Below, piece by piece: positions 29,096 to 37,143 of a DNA stretch of 64,000 nucleotides. The translations under genes were made by a program, and so were the position numbers. Source of the DNA: Geitlerinema sp. BBD 1991-9. GTDB taxonomy: Bacteria > Cyanobacteriota > Cyanobacteriia > Cyanobacteriales > Geitlerinemataceae. The notes below the pieces were generated by a model. The model worked only from the letters and a program-made list of their open reading frames with translations, was not told the origin of the DNA and ran no database searches. The DNA lies in contig LWRO01000002.1 of NCBI GenBank assembly GCA_001657325.1, positions 222,285 to 286,284 of the forward strand, read 5' to 3'. Each line of letters opens with the position of its first letter. The stretch's first letter is position 1.

Positions 29096-30106
29096 ATGGC
29101 ATTGAAAAGGGCAAGGATTGCAGTAGATGCGATGGGTGGCGACTATGCCCCAGACGAAATCGTTGCAGGTGCGTTGAGAGCGCACGACGAACTCGACGTA
29201 GATGTCTTACTCGTCGGCGACCCAGCAGCGATCGAAGCGTCTCTGAAAAAACAGGGGCTGACCTCCGATATTCAGATTATCCCCTCAGAAGGGGTTGTCG
29301 AAATGCACGAAGAGGCTCTTACAGGTATCAAACGCAAGCCAAAAGCCTCGATTAACGTTGCGATGGGACTGGTTAAAGAAGGCCAAGCCGATGCTGTCGT
29401 TTCTGCCGGTCATTCCGGTGCGTCCATGGCTGCTGCACTCCTGCGCCTCGGACGACTCAGTGGGATCGATCGTCCCGCAATTGGGGCCGTTTTCCCCACC
29501 ATGGACCCCAATAAATCCGTCCTCATTCTCGATGTCGGTGCGATTGTCGACTGTCGCCCCAAATATCTCGAACAGTTTGCCCTACTCGGCACTATCTACA
29601 GCCAATACGTTCTCGGACGTTCCGAACCGAAAGTTGGATTGCTCAATATCGGGGAAGAAGCCTGCAAAGGCAACGACCTCACGATCCGAACCTATCAAAT
29701 GCTACAGGACAACCCTCGTATCCCCTTTGTCGGAAACGCCGAAGGTCGCGACGTGTTGTCGGGAGATTTCGATGTAATCGTCTGCGACGGCTTTGTGGGC
29801 AACGTGCTGTTAAAGTTTGCCGAAGCCATCGGTGAAGTAATGTTGAAACTGTGCCAAGAAGAAATTTTGCGAGGTCTCGACTCGAGCGATCTCGCCCATA
29901 TTAAACCGAACCTCAAACAACTCAAACAACGTATCGATTACGTCGAACACGGAGGAGGATTACTATTAGGCGTTGATGGAATTTGCGTGATCGGACATGG
30001 CAGTTCCCATGCAATGACCATTTTTAACGCTGTTCGCCTTGCTCGGGATGCTGTCGACAATCGTGTCATCGAACGCATCCAGGAAAAGCATCTCGTCGAA
30101 CAGTAA
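29096..30106 (+). CDS. plsX: Phosphate acyltransferase PlsX
   Basis: The 336-residue protein starts MALKRARIAVDAMGGDYAPDEIVAGAL and contains AVVSAGHSGASMAAALL, GLLNIGEEACKGN, VGNAEGRDVLSGDFDVIVCDGFVGNVLLK and GGGLLLGVDGICVIGHGSS. It makes acyl-phosphate from acyl-ACP for phospholipid synthesis. It is first in the plsX-fabH-fabD-plsC operon typical of cyanobacteria. The ATG at 29096 was chosen over a TTG nine codons earlier. Confidence 0.96.
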   Translation: MALKRARIAVDAMGGDYAPDEIVAGALRAHDELDVDVLLVGDPAAIEASLKKQGLTSDIQIIPSEGVVEMHEEALTGIKRKPKASINVAMGLVKEGQADAVVSAGHSGASMAAALLRLGRLSGIDRPAIGAVFPTMDPNKSVLILDVGAIVDCRPKYLEQFALLGTIYSQYVLGRSEPKVGLLNIGEEACKGNDLTIRTYQMLQDNPRIPFVGNAEGRDVLSGDFDVIVCDGFVGNVLLKFAEAIGEVMLKLCQEEILRGLDSSDLAHIKPNLKQLKQRIDYVEHGGGLLLGVDGICVIGHGSSHAMTIFNAVRLARDAVDNRVIERIQEKHLVEQ

Positions 30107-30166
30107 GATCGCGAGTTGCATCTCCGTTGCTATCTCGCGACGGACAACCTCAACGGCAAGGAACAC

Positions 30167-31177
30167 ATGACGACATTGGGTATTGCAATTACGGGCAGTG
30201 GTGGGGCAACCCCGGACACGGCTTTAGACAACGACACGCTCAGTCAAATCGTAGAAACCTCAGACGAGTGGATTTCCTCGCGCACGGGGATTCGAGAACG
30301 CCGCCTCGCACGGCCGGAAACCCAGCTTTGCGATCTCGCTGTCGCTGCATCGCAACAAGCGCTGGAGATGGCCGGCCTCGCACCGTCCGAGTTGGATTTA
30401 GTGATTCTCGCAACTTCGACGGCCGAAGATCTGTTTGGCAGTGCGAGTAACGTTCAGCATCGCCTCGGTGCTTCTCAGGCTGTTGCCTTTGATTTAACGG
30501 CGGCTTGTTCGGGTTTCGTTTTCGGTCTCGTGACGGCCGCACAATTTTTGCGAACGGGCGTCTATCGCAACGCCTTGCTCGTCGGTGCTGATATTTTGTC
30601 GCGTTGGGTTGATTGGTCCGATCGCCGCACTTGTGTTCTCTTTGGAGACGGTGCGGGTGCAGTGGTCTTGCAGCGCGTTGAAGAGGCTGACGGATTGTTG
30701 GGTTTCGAGCTTCGCAGCAACGGCGCTCAAAACGATTGTCTGATGTTGAACTATCAACCTGAAGCCCAATCTCTGGTTGAGGGGGTGACGGTCAGTCAGG
30801 GCCGGTACGGCCGCATCGCGATGAACGGACAAGAGGTCTATAAGTTTGCCGTGAAGAAAGTTCCCGAAGCGATCGAGAAGGCTTTGTTTCGTGCGAACTT
30901 AAGCACTGACGATATCGATTGGTTGGTTCTACACCAGGCAAACCAACGGATTTTAGATGCAGTTGCCAAGCGGCTGAACGTTCCCGGTGAAAAAGTGATT
31001 AGTAACCTCGCCCGTTACGGTAATACTTCAGCTGCTTCGATTCCTTTAGCCCTCGACGAAGCCGTTCGATCGAATCGAATTCGCCCTGGCGATACGATCG
31101 CCGCTTCGGGGTTCGGCGCGGGTTTGACTTGGGGCGCGGCAATTTTTAAGTGGGGCGATTTTTACCGTGAAGCGTGA
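30167..31177 (+). CDS. fabH: Beta-ketoacyl-ACP synthase III
   Basis: The 336-residue condensing enzyme has the catalytic triad C114 in TAACSGFVFGL, H in VLHQANQRI and N in GNTSAASIPLAL, plus the WISSRTGIRERR acyl-CoA region. It starts fatty-acid synthesis by condensing acetyl-CoA with malonyl-ACP. The ATG at 30167 follows AAGGAA by 3-4 nt; a TTG at 30116 is rejected. It lies 60 nt after plsX. Confidence 0.96.
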   Translation: MTTLGIAITGSGGATPDTALDNDTLSQIVETSDEWISSRTGIRERRLARPETQLCDLAVAASQQALEMAGLAPSELDLVILATSTAEDLFGSASNVQHRLGASQAVAFDLTAACSGFVFGLVTAAQFLRTGVYRNALLVGADILSRWVDWSDRRTCVLFGDGAGAVVLQRVEEADGLLGFELRSNGAQNDCLMLNYQPEAQSLVEGVTVSQGRYGRIAMNGQEVYKFAVKKVPEAIEKALFRANLSTDDIDWLVLHQANQRILDAVAKRLNVPGEKVISNLARYGNTSAASIPLALDEAVRSNRIRPGDTIAASGFGAGLTWGAAIFKWGDFYREA

Positions 31178-31267
31178 AGCGTGAAAAGTGCAGATTGAAA
31201 AGAGTTTTCAGTTCTTCACACGAACGCTATCTAGCATACAACAGGAAGAAAGTCAAGAGTTAGGCGT

Positions 31268-32167
31268 ATGAAAACAGCTTGGGTATTTCCAGGACAAGGT
31301 TCGCAAACGGCCGGCATGGGTGTCGATTTAGCCGAACTTACCGTTGCGGCTGAGAAATTCGATCGAGCCGAATCTATTTTAGGTTGGTCAGTTCTCGAAA
31401 ACTGTCGCACGGGCGACAATCTTTCGCGCACGTTGTACACGCAACCGTGTCTGTACGTTGTCGAATGTATTTTGGTCGATTTGTTGCAAGCGCGCGGACA
31501 ACAGCCCGACGCGGTCGCCGGCCACAGTTTGGGGGAATACGTCGCACTTTACGCGGCGGGCGTTTTCGACTTCGACACGGGCTTGAAACTGGTCAAACGC
31601 CGTTCCGAACTGATGGACGCAGCGGCTGGGGGACAAATGGCGGCTTTGATGAAATTCGATCGATCCCAACTCGAAGCAGCCGTGGCTGAAACCGAAGGGG
31701 TTGTCCTTGCCAACGATAACAGCCCCGCGCAAGTGGTCGTTTCTGGAACCGAAGAGGGCATTCAAACCCTCCTCGGGAAAGTCAAAGTGCGTCGCACCGT
31801 CACCCTCGACGTATCGGGTGCTTTCCACTCTCCGTTCATGAACGAAGCCGCGCAGTCGTTTCAAAGCGTCCTCGACCCTGTAACCTTTGCCTCAGCCCGC
31901 GTTCCGGTGCTGTCGAACGTCGATCCCACCCCGGAAACCCAGGCTGAGGCCCTGAAAAAACGGTTAGAACGGCAAATTACCGGATCGGTACGCTGGCGAG
32001 AAATTTCCTTGACGTTACCCGAAATTGGGATCGAGCGCGTAGTGGAAGTCGGGCCGGGTAAAGTTCTCTCCGGTTTGATCGGACGGACGAGCGACCGTGT
32101 AAGCCTAACGAACGTCGGGACGCTGGACGATTTAAACAATATCGCGACTGCAATATCAGCAAGATAA
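31268..32167 (+). CDS. fabD: Malonyl-CoA-ACP transacylase
   Basis: The 299-residue protein starts MKTAWVFPGQGSQTAGMG and contains the nucleophile S87 in AGHSLGEYVALYAAG and the histidine in DVSGAFHSPFM. It loads malonyl groups onto acyl carrier protein. CAGGAAG lies about 26 nt upstream. It follows fabH by 90 nt and precedes plsC by 7 nt. Confidence 0.96.
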   Translation: MKTAWVFPGQGSQTAGMGVDLAELTVAAEKFDRAESILGWSVLENCRTGDNLSRTLYTQPCLYVVECILVDLLQARGQQPDAVAGHSLGEYVALYAAGVFDFDTGLKLVKRRSELMDAAAGGQMAALMKFDRSQLEAAVAETEGVVLANDNSPAQVVVSGTEEGIQTLLGKVKVRRTVTLDVSGAFHSPFMNEAAQSFQSVLDPVTFASARVPVLSNVDPTPETQAEALKKRLERQITGSVRWREISLTLPEIGIERVVEVGPGKVLSGLIGRTSDRVSLTNVGTLDDLNNIATAISAR

Positions 32168-32174
32168 CGTCGAG

Positions 32175-32813
32175 ATGGGTCAAAGCCGCGAACCAAAAAT
32201 CAGCCTAGCACTCTACCACCTGTTTAAGTGGTCGGTGGTCAGTCCGATGTTGCACGGCTACCTGCGAGGGCGCGTGTACGGTGTCGAAAACGTTCCGCAA
32301 AGCGGGCCAGTGGTGGTAGCGAGTAACCACGGAAGTTTCTTCGACCCGCCGATCGTGGCCTGTGCCGTGCGTCGTCCCGTAGCCTTTATGGCGAAAGAAG
32401 AACTTTTTCGCATCCCGGTGTTTAACCGGGCGATCGAGTTATACGGTGCCTATCCAGTCAAACGACAAGCCGTCGATCGAAGTGCCATTCGCGCCGCTTT
32501 ACAATATCTCGAAGACGGTTGGGCAACTGGGGTATTTCTGTCCGGGACGCGCACGGAAGACGGACGCATTCGCAACCCGAAATTGGGGGCAGCTCTGATC
32601 GCAGCGAAAGCTCAGGCCCCCGTGTTACCCGTTTCCTTGTGGGGAACCCATCGAATTTTTGAAAACAGCTCTTCGTTGCCAAAACCCGTTCCCGTCTCCG
32701 TGAGAATTGGCGAACCTATAGCCCCTCCAGCGAGTACCGATCGAGCAGATTTACAGGCGTTAACGCAACAATGTGTCGATCGCCTCGAGCAGCTACAGGA
32801 TCTCGGACGATGA
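32175..32813 (+). CDS. plsC: 1-acyl-sn-glycerol-3-phosphate acyltransferase
   Basis: The 212-residue protein has the H-x4-D motif in VVASNHGSFFDPPIV, FMAKEELFRIPVFNRAIELYGAYPVKR, the glycerol-phosphate binding GVFLSGTRTEDG and PVLPVSLWGTHRIF. It adds the second acyl chain in phosphatidic acid synthesis. The E of the usual F-P-E-G-T-R motif is replaced by L-S-G-T-R, a variant seen in cyanobacterial members. It is last in the lipid operon. Confidence 0.92.
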   Translation: MGQSREPKISLALYHLFKWSVVSPMLHGYLRGRVYGVENVPQSGPVVVASNHGSFFDPPIVACAVRRPVAFMAKEELFRIPVFNRAIELYGAYPVKRQAVDRSAIRAALQYLEDGWATGVFLSGTRTEDGRIRNPKLGAALIAAKAQAPVLPVSLWGTHRIFENSSSLPKPVPVSVRIGEPIAPPASTDRADLQALTQQCVDRLEQLQDLGR

Positions 32814-32894
32814 TTCCTTATCGGTTTCACGATCGATCTCGATTCCTTTAAGATAGGTCAGTGGGTGACGATCTTCAAAGAGGCGAGAACGGCT

Positions 32895-33626
32895 ATGGCG
32901 AAGCACGTTGAAATTTGTCCCGACCTCGCTGCGGTGGTCGATCGAAGTCGCGAACTCGTTCTCGAGGCAATCCGAGCGGCGATCGAACAGCGGGGTCGTT
33001 GTACCCTAGTCTTAGCTGGAGGCAACACTCCCAAACCACTTTACGAATACCTGGCAACTGAAGACCTTCCTTGGGAGCGCCTCCATATCTTTTGGGGAGA
33101 CGAGCGATACGTCAGTGCCGACCACCCCGACAGCAACCAGCGTATGGCACGGGAAGCTTGGCTCGATCGCGTTCCCATCCCTCCCGACAACGTTCGTCCC
33201 ATGAACACTGACGGTTCGAGTCCCGAAGACGATGCTCGGCGTTACAACAGCCAATTGCAAGAATTTTTTCAACTCGAACCCGAAAACTTTCCCGTCTTCG
33301 ATCTCGTGCTGTTGGGCATGGGCGCAGACGGACATACCGCGTCCCTATTTCCCCATACCGATGCCCTAAAAGTTTGCGATCGAGCGGTCACCGTTGGCAA
33401 CAAAGACGGACAGCCGCGCCTCACCCTGACGATTCCCGTTTTGAACGTCGCCCGCTGCGTTATCTTTATGGTAGTTGGTGCGAACAAACAAGCGGCACTT
33501 TCTGAGATTTTTGCTCCCGAAGGGAACAATAATGCTTATCCCGCTCGCACAGTCTGTCCCGTTAACGGAGAACTGTGGTGGCTGCTCGATACAGCAGCCG
33601 GCGGAAATCTTGTCGATCGCGTGTAA
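32895..33626 (+). CDS. pgl: 6-phosphogluconolactonase
   Basis: The 243-residue protein starts MAKHVEICPDLAAVVDRS and has CTLVLAGGNTPKPLYEYLA, HIFWGDERYVSADHPDSNQRMAREAWL and FDLVLLGMGADGHTASLFPHT, the three Pgl/DevB signatures. It hydrolyses 6-phosphogluconolactone in the oxidative pentose-phosphate pathway. The ATG at 32895 was chosen over a GTG ten codons upstream. Confidence 0.95.
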   Translation: MAKHVEICPDLAAVVDRSRELVLEAIRAAIEQRGRCTLVLAGGNTPKPLYEYLATEDLPWERLHIFWGDERYVSADHPDSNQRMAREAWLDRVPIPPDNVRPMNTDGSSPEDDARRYNSQLQEFFQLEPENFPVFDLVLLGMGADGHTASLFPHTDALKVCDRAVTVGNKDGQPRLTLTIPVLNVARCVIFMVVGANKQAALSEIFAPEGNNNAYPARTVCPVNGELWWLLDTAAGGNLVDRV

Positions 33627-33694
33627 TTTCGGTCAGCCATCTCGACGGCCGACGCACCTCGATCGTTTGTCCGAACTGCCATGCCCGATCCATC

Positions 33695-34297
33695 ATGGTT
33701 GTCTGCCCGAACTGCAACTATCAAAACCCCGAAAACGCGACTCAGTGTGAAGCCTGTTTTACACCGCTCCCGCCGTCGGCCGCTTGTCCCCAATGTGGTG
33801 CGTCTGTTCCCGTCGGGGCGAGTTTCTGCGGCCAGTGTGGTTTCGCACTGCCCTCAGCGCTCTCTTCCCCTTCTGAACCTCCAGCACCCGTCACGAATGG
33901 AGATCGTGCGACAACACCCACTTCAGAATCGCCTCAAACGGTTATCTGCGCCGAGACACAACTCCAAGCTCCCGTTGCCCGGCTCGTCCATAGCGACACC
34001 CAGGCGATCCTCGAAATCCCCGCGAACCTGAGTGTTGTCAACCTCGGCAAGCCCAACGATCGCGTTCCTCCCGATCTCGACTTATCGGGTTTTCCCCATT
34101 CTCAATTCGTCTCCCGAATCCACGCCCAGATTCGCGTCCAAGGCATAACCTACTATATTGAAGATGTCGGGAGTGCGAACGGCACTTATATCAACCATAA
34201 TCCCTTAGCTCGAGGCCAGCGTCACTGCTTGCAAGCTGGAGATCGCATCGCGTTTGGCAAAGGCGATTTAGTCACGTTCGTGTTTCAAGTGGTTTGA
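33695..34297 (+). CDS. Zinc-ribbon and FHA domain protein
   Basis: The 200-residue protein begins with two zinc ribbons (CPNCNYQNPENATQCEAC at 4-21 and CPQCGASVPVGASFCGQCG at about 30-48). A linker leads to a C-terminal FHA domain (about 105-195) with the conserved SRIHAQIRVQG, EDVGSANGTYINHNPL core. FHA domains bind phosphothreonine. The start MVVCPNCNYQNPE at 33695 matches the expected family start. A partial duplication of the ribbon-coding sequence (IVCPNCHARS) sits just upstream in the same frame. It is followed by a second FHA gene. Confidence 0.88.
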   Translation: MVVCPNCNYQNPENATQCEACFTPLPPSAACPQCGASVPVGASFCGQCGFALPSALSSPSEPPAPVTNGDRATTPTSESPQTVICAETQLQAPVARLVHSDTQAILEIPANLSVVNLGKPNDRVPPDLDLSGFPHSQFVSRIHAQIRVQGITYYIEDVGSANGTYINHNPLARGQRHCLQAGDRIAFGKGDLVTFVFQVV

Positions 34298-34355
34298 GCC
34301 GTTGCATTTGCTCTCTTCTCAGGTTGCATCTATCACTTTATCTTTCAAGAGCCGC

Positions 34356-34817
34356 GTGATTACCTTAACTCTACTTCATCCTCATCAATCGATCGCGCTT
34401 AAACGCTGGACGTTCGAGCATGAAACTCTCGTGCGTGTCGGTCGCGCCCCCGACAACGATGTCATCCTCTACAGTGCTGTGGTTTCGCGTCACCATCTCG
34501 AGCTGCGATACGATAACCAGCAATGGACGATGGTGAACCTCGGCACGAACGGCACTTATTCGGACGACAAACCCATTACAGCTGCTTCGATCGTAGACGG
34601 TGCGATCGTTCGGTTGGCCCGCACCGGGCCGCAAATTCAGCTTCACGTGACGACGCCGCCTCCCCTTTCTCCGGCTCAACAACTTCTCCACAAGCTTCTC
34701 GACAAACCGACGATCGAGGACGAAGAAACCACCAACGACTTGCCTTTACCGGGAAAAACCCGCGTTATCCAAGATCCTCCGGCAACGAAAGTCCCTCCAG
34801 AAAACCTTTCCGAATGA
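34356..34817 (+). CDS. FHA domain-containing protein
   Basis: The 153-residue protein has one FHA domain (about 1-95: ITLTLLHPHQSIALKRWTFEHETLVRVGRAPDNDVILYSAVVSRHHLEL, VNLGTNGTYSDDKPI), then a charged proline-rich tail. The G-R, S-R-H-H and N-G-T-Y residues for phosphothreonine binding are present. A GTG at 34356 is taken as start because the domain begins there; a TTG 18 codons upstream is the alternative. Its stop overlaps the next ATG (ATGA at 34814). Confidence 0.83.
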   Translation: MITLTLLHPHQSIALKRWTFEHETLVRVGRAPDNDVILYSAVVSRHHLELRYDNQQWTMVNLGTNGTYSDDKPITAASIVDGAIVRLARTGPQIQLHVTTPPPLSPAQQLLHKLLDKPTIEDEETTNDLPLPGKTRVIQDPPATKVPPENLSE

Positions 34818-35704
34818 ATCGAACTCTCCTGCAACTCTGGAACCCCGTGCGCGATATCGCTCGCTTCGCTGCCGTTGTCAGTCTGTTCGGCGTATCGCTT
34901 TGGGGATATCCGGCTCGATCGTATCCCCGATCGAGCGTTCCTCAGCGATCGCCTCTCGTACAAGCGCCCTTTGAAACTCGTCTTCTCGGCCAGTGGTCGT
35001 CTCCCGATGCACTTGGGGGCGAGCCTCTGACGTTTGTCTTTACGCCTGAGAATACTCTATACTTCATCGTTACCTTACCGCGCGGCCGGATGGCAGCTGA
35101 AGAATTCGGCTATCGCGTAACGGCCGGTTCTCCCCTCGCCTTAGATGTGATCCTCCCAGATGGTTCAGTCGTCGCCACTATTGCTGAATTGACTCCCGAT
35201 GGAAAGCTGCGGGTTCAACTCGAAGGAACGAACCCTGGAGAACCTCGCCCAACGGCGTTTAGCGACACGGCAGTGCTGTTCGATCGGGTTTCTGAGGACA
35301 CGACTTTACCCGCAGCACTCGTCGAAGCCAACGCGATCGATATCTTATTAGACCTCAGCCGCGCTCAACGCACCTATTACCTCGAATTTCGGACTTTTGC
35401 CAGTTCCGCCGAACCGCTCAACTCTGACGTTCCGTTAGAAACAGACGACTATTCCTTCGAGATCGATTTTCCGATCGATCCAACGGATAGCGTTCGCATT
35501 ATCGCAACGCCCAAGCGTGACGATCTCCACAGTTTTAGCAGCGGCGTGTTTATGGTTCCCAACGAACGCGGGTTTGAAATTTCGATGGTGGCGGTCTGTC
35601 GCAGCGACACCCCCTCGATCGTTGCCCCTGAAATGCCCGTTCCGCCTCCCGATAGTTCCGGTGAGATCGCCTGTGCGCCTGAATCGCACCTCATCGAGCG
35701 CTGA
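34814..35704 (+). CDS. Exported protein with type IV pilin-like G/H domain
   Basis: The 296-residue protein begins MNRTLLQLWNPVRDIARFAAVVSLFGVSLWGYPARS, a signal or anchor helix. The first half (45-150) is a beta-rich domain (LLGQWSSPDALGGEPLTFVFTPENTLYFIV). The second (about 165-265) has IDILLDLSRAQRTYYLEFRTFASS... and SGVFMVP, as in cyanobacterial pilin-like G/H proteins. The usual prepilin cleavage motif is not seen. It is translationally coupled to the FHA gene, which suggests a signalling-to-envelope link. Confidence 0.75.
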   Translation: MNRTLLQLWNPVRDIARFAAVVSLFGVSLWGYPARSYPRSSVPQRSPLVQAPFETRLLGQWSSPDALGGEPLTFVFTPENTLYFIVTLPRGRMAAEEFGYRVTAGSPLALDVILPDGSVVATIAELTPDGKLRVQLEGTNPGEPRPTAFSDTAVLFDRVSEDTTLPAALVEANAIDILLDLSRAQRTYYLEFRTFASSAEPLNSDVPLETDDYSFEIDFPIDPTDSVRIIATPKRDDLHSFSSGVFMVPNERGFEISMVAVCRSDTPSIVAPEMPVPPPDSSGEIACAPESHLIER

Positions 35705-35814
35705 CCCGATCGGACGACGATTGCTTTGCTCGATCGAGGTGCGAGAATTGCATGGGTTCAGCCATTTCGAGCTATCGTGGATAAGGTTTGAATTACGGGA
35801 GACAGTCAAGGACG

Positions 35815-36888
35815 ATGACGAACGAAGAGCGCCGCCCCCATCGCTTACTCGTCACGGGTGGAGCGGGATTTATCGGTTCGAACTTTACGCGCTATTGGTG
35901 CGATCGATATCCTGAAGATCGCGTCGTCGTTCTGGATGCGCTGACCTATGCTGGAAACCGTGACAATCTCAGCGGTTTGGAAGATCGATCGAATTTCCGC
36001 TTCGTTCGAGGTGATATTTGCGATCGCGCTTTAGTCGACTCTCTCCTCGCTGAAGAACAAATCGATACGGTTGCTCACTTCGCCGCCGAGTCTCACGTCG
36101 ATCGATCGATCCTCGGCCCCGGTGCTTTCATTCAAACCAACGTAGTCGGTACGTTTACCCTCCTCGAAGCGTTTCGCCACCACTACAACACGCTCGAAAC
36201 TGGACGGTTTCTTCACGTTTCCACGGATGAAGTTTACGGCAGTCTCGAACCGAACGATCCCGCTTTCAGCGAAACGACACCCTACGCCCCCAACAGTCCC
36301 TATTCCGCCTCGAAAGCTGGAAGCGATCACCTAGCACGGGCGTACTACCATACGTACCAACTACCGACTCTCATCACTAACTGTTCTAATAATTACGGTG
36401 CCTACCACTTTCCTGAAAAGTTGATTCCCCTGATGTGTATCAACATTTTGTTGGGGAAACCTCTTCCCGTGTACGGTGACGGGCAAAACGTGCGCGATTG
36501 GCTGTACGTCGTGGATCACTGTAGCGCCCTCGACACCGTGATTCATCGCGGCAAACCGGGAGAAACTTACAACGTCGGCGGAAATAACGAGGTCAAAAAT
36601 ATCGATCTCGTTCGGATGTTGTGTGGGTTGATGGACGAAATGGCATCCGATCTGCCCGTGCGTCCGAGTGAAAGTTTAATTACTTTTGTTAAAGATCGTC
36701 CCGGTCACGATCGACGGTATGCGATCGATGCAACGAAAATCAAAACGGAGCTAGGTTGGCAGCCTTCGGTTACGGTGGAAGAAGGATTGCGAAAAACTGT
36801 GGAATGGTATTTAACCCATCAAGATTGGTGGAAGCCGCTCTTGTCTGACGAATATCAGGCGTATTATGCCAAGGTTTATGGGGGATAA
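35815..36888 (+). CDS. rfbB: dTDP-glucose 4,6-dehydratase
   Basis: The 357-residue extended SDR has the NAD-binding [23 protein letters not shown], catalytic T-D-E in [21 protein letters not shown] (Y-x3-K), [15 protein letters not shown] and the C-terminal [18 protein letters not shown]. It makes dTDP-4-keto-6-deoxyglucose for rhamnose and other sugars of surface polysaccharides. The other rfb genes are not in the window. The ATG at 35815 is preceded by CAAGGAC. Confidence 0.96.
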   Translation: MTNEERRPHRLLVTGGAGFIGSNFTRYWCDRYPEDRVVVLDALTYAGNRDNLSGLEDRSNFRFVRGDICDRALVDSLLAEEQIDTVAHFAAESHVDRSILGPGAFIQTNVVGTFTLLEAFRHHYNTLETGRFLHVSTDEVYGSLEPNDPAFSETTPYAPNSPYSASKAGSDHLARAYYHTYQLPTLITNCSNNYGAYHFPEKLIPLMCINILLGKPLPVYGDGQNVRDWLYVVDHCSALDTVIHRGKPGETYNVGGNNEVKNIDLVRMLCGLMDEMASDLPVRPSESLITFVKDRPGHDRRYAIDATKIKTELGWQPSVTVEEGLRKTVEWYLTHQDWWKPLLSDEYQAYYAKVYGG

Positions 36889-37068
36889 TTTTTCTGTTTT
36901 TCGATCGAGACGTATTCTGAAAAGATCGATCGTTTTTTTGAGGTTTATGTCGGTTTAAAAATCGGTATTTTCGATTTTTGAATCGGCGGAATTCGATGTT
37001 TAAAATTGAAGAATAGCGTTGACTCACAATCGAGTTTTGCTTCTCAAAAAACAGAAGATCTTAAGATT

Positions 37069-37098
37069 GTGTGGGTTGAGCGAAGCCGAAACCCACAC
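37069..37098. terminator. Hairpin between rfbB and uvrA
   Basis: GTGTGGGTT (37069-37077) and AACCCACAC (37090-37098) pair perfectly around GAGCGAAGCCGA. GTGGGTTGAGCGAAGCC...ACCCAC is a repeat-type hairpin widespread in cyanobacterial spacers. Here it sits between two convergent genes. Confidence 0.55.
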
Positions 37099-37143
37099 GT
37101 CCAATTTTTGCACGATCTCCTCACTCCTCACCCCATCATTCCC

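Noticed and set aside
34523-34813. N-terminal extension of the pilin-like protein over the FHA gene
   Set aside because: The frame overlaps a conserved FHA domain; the signal helix begins at ATG 34814 in an ATGA overlap.
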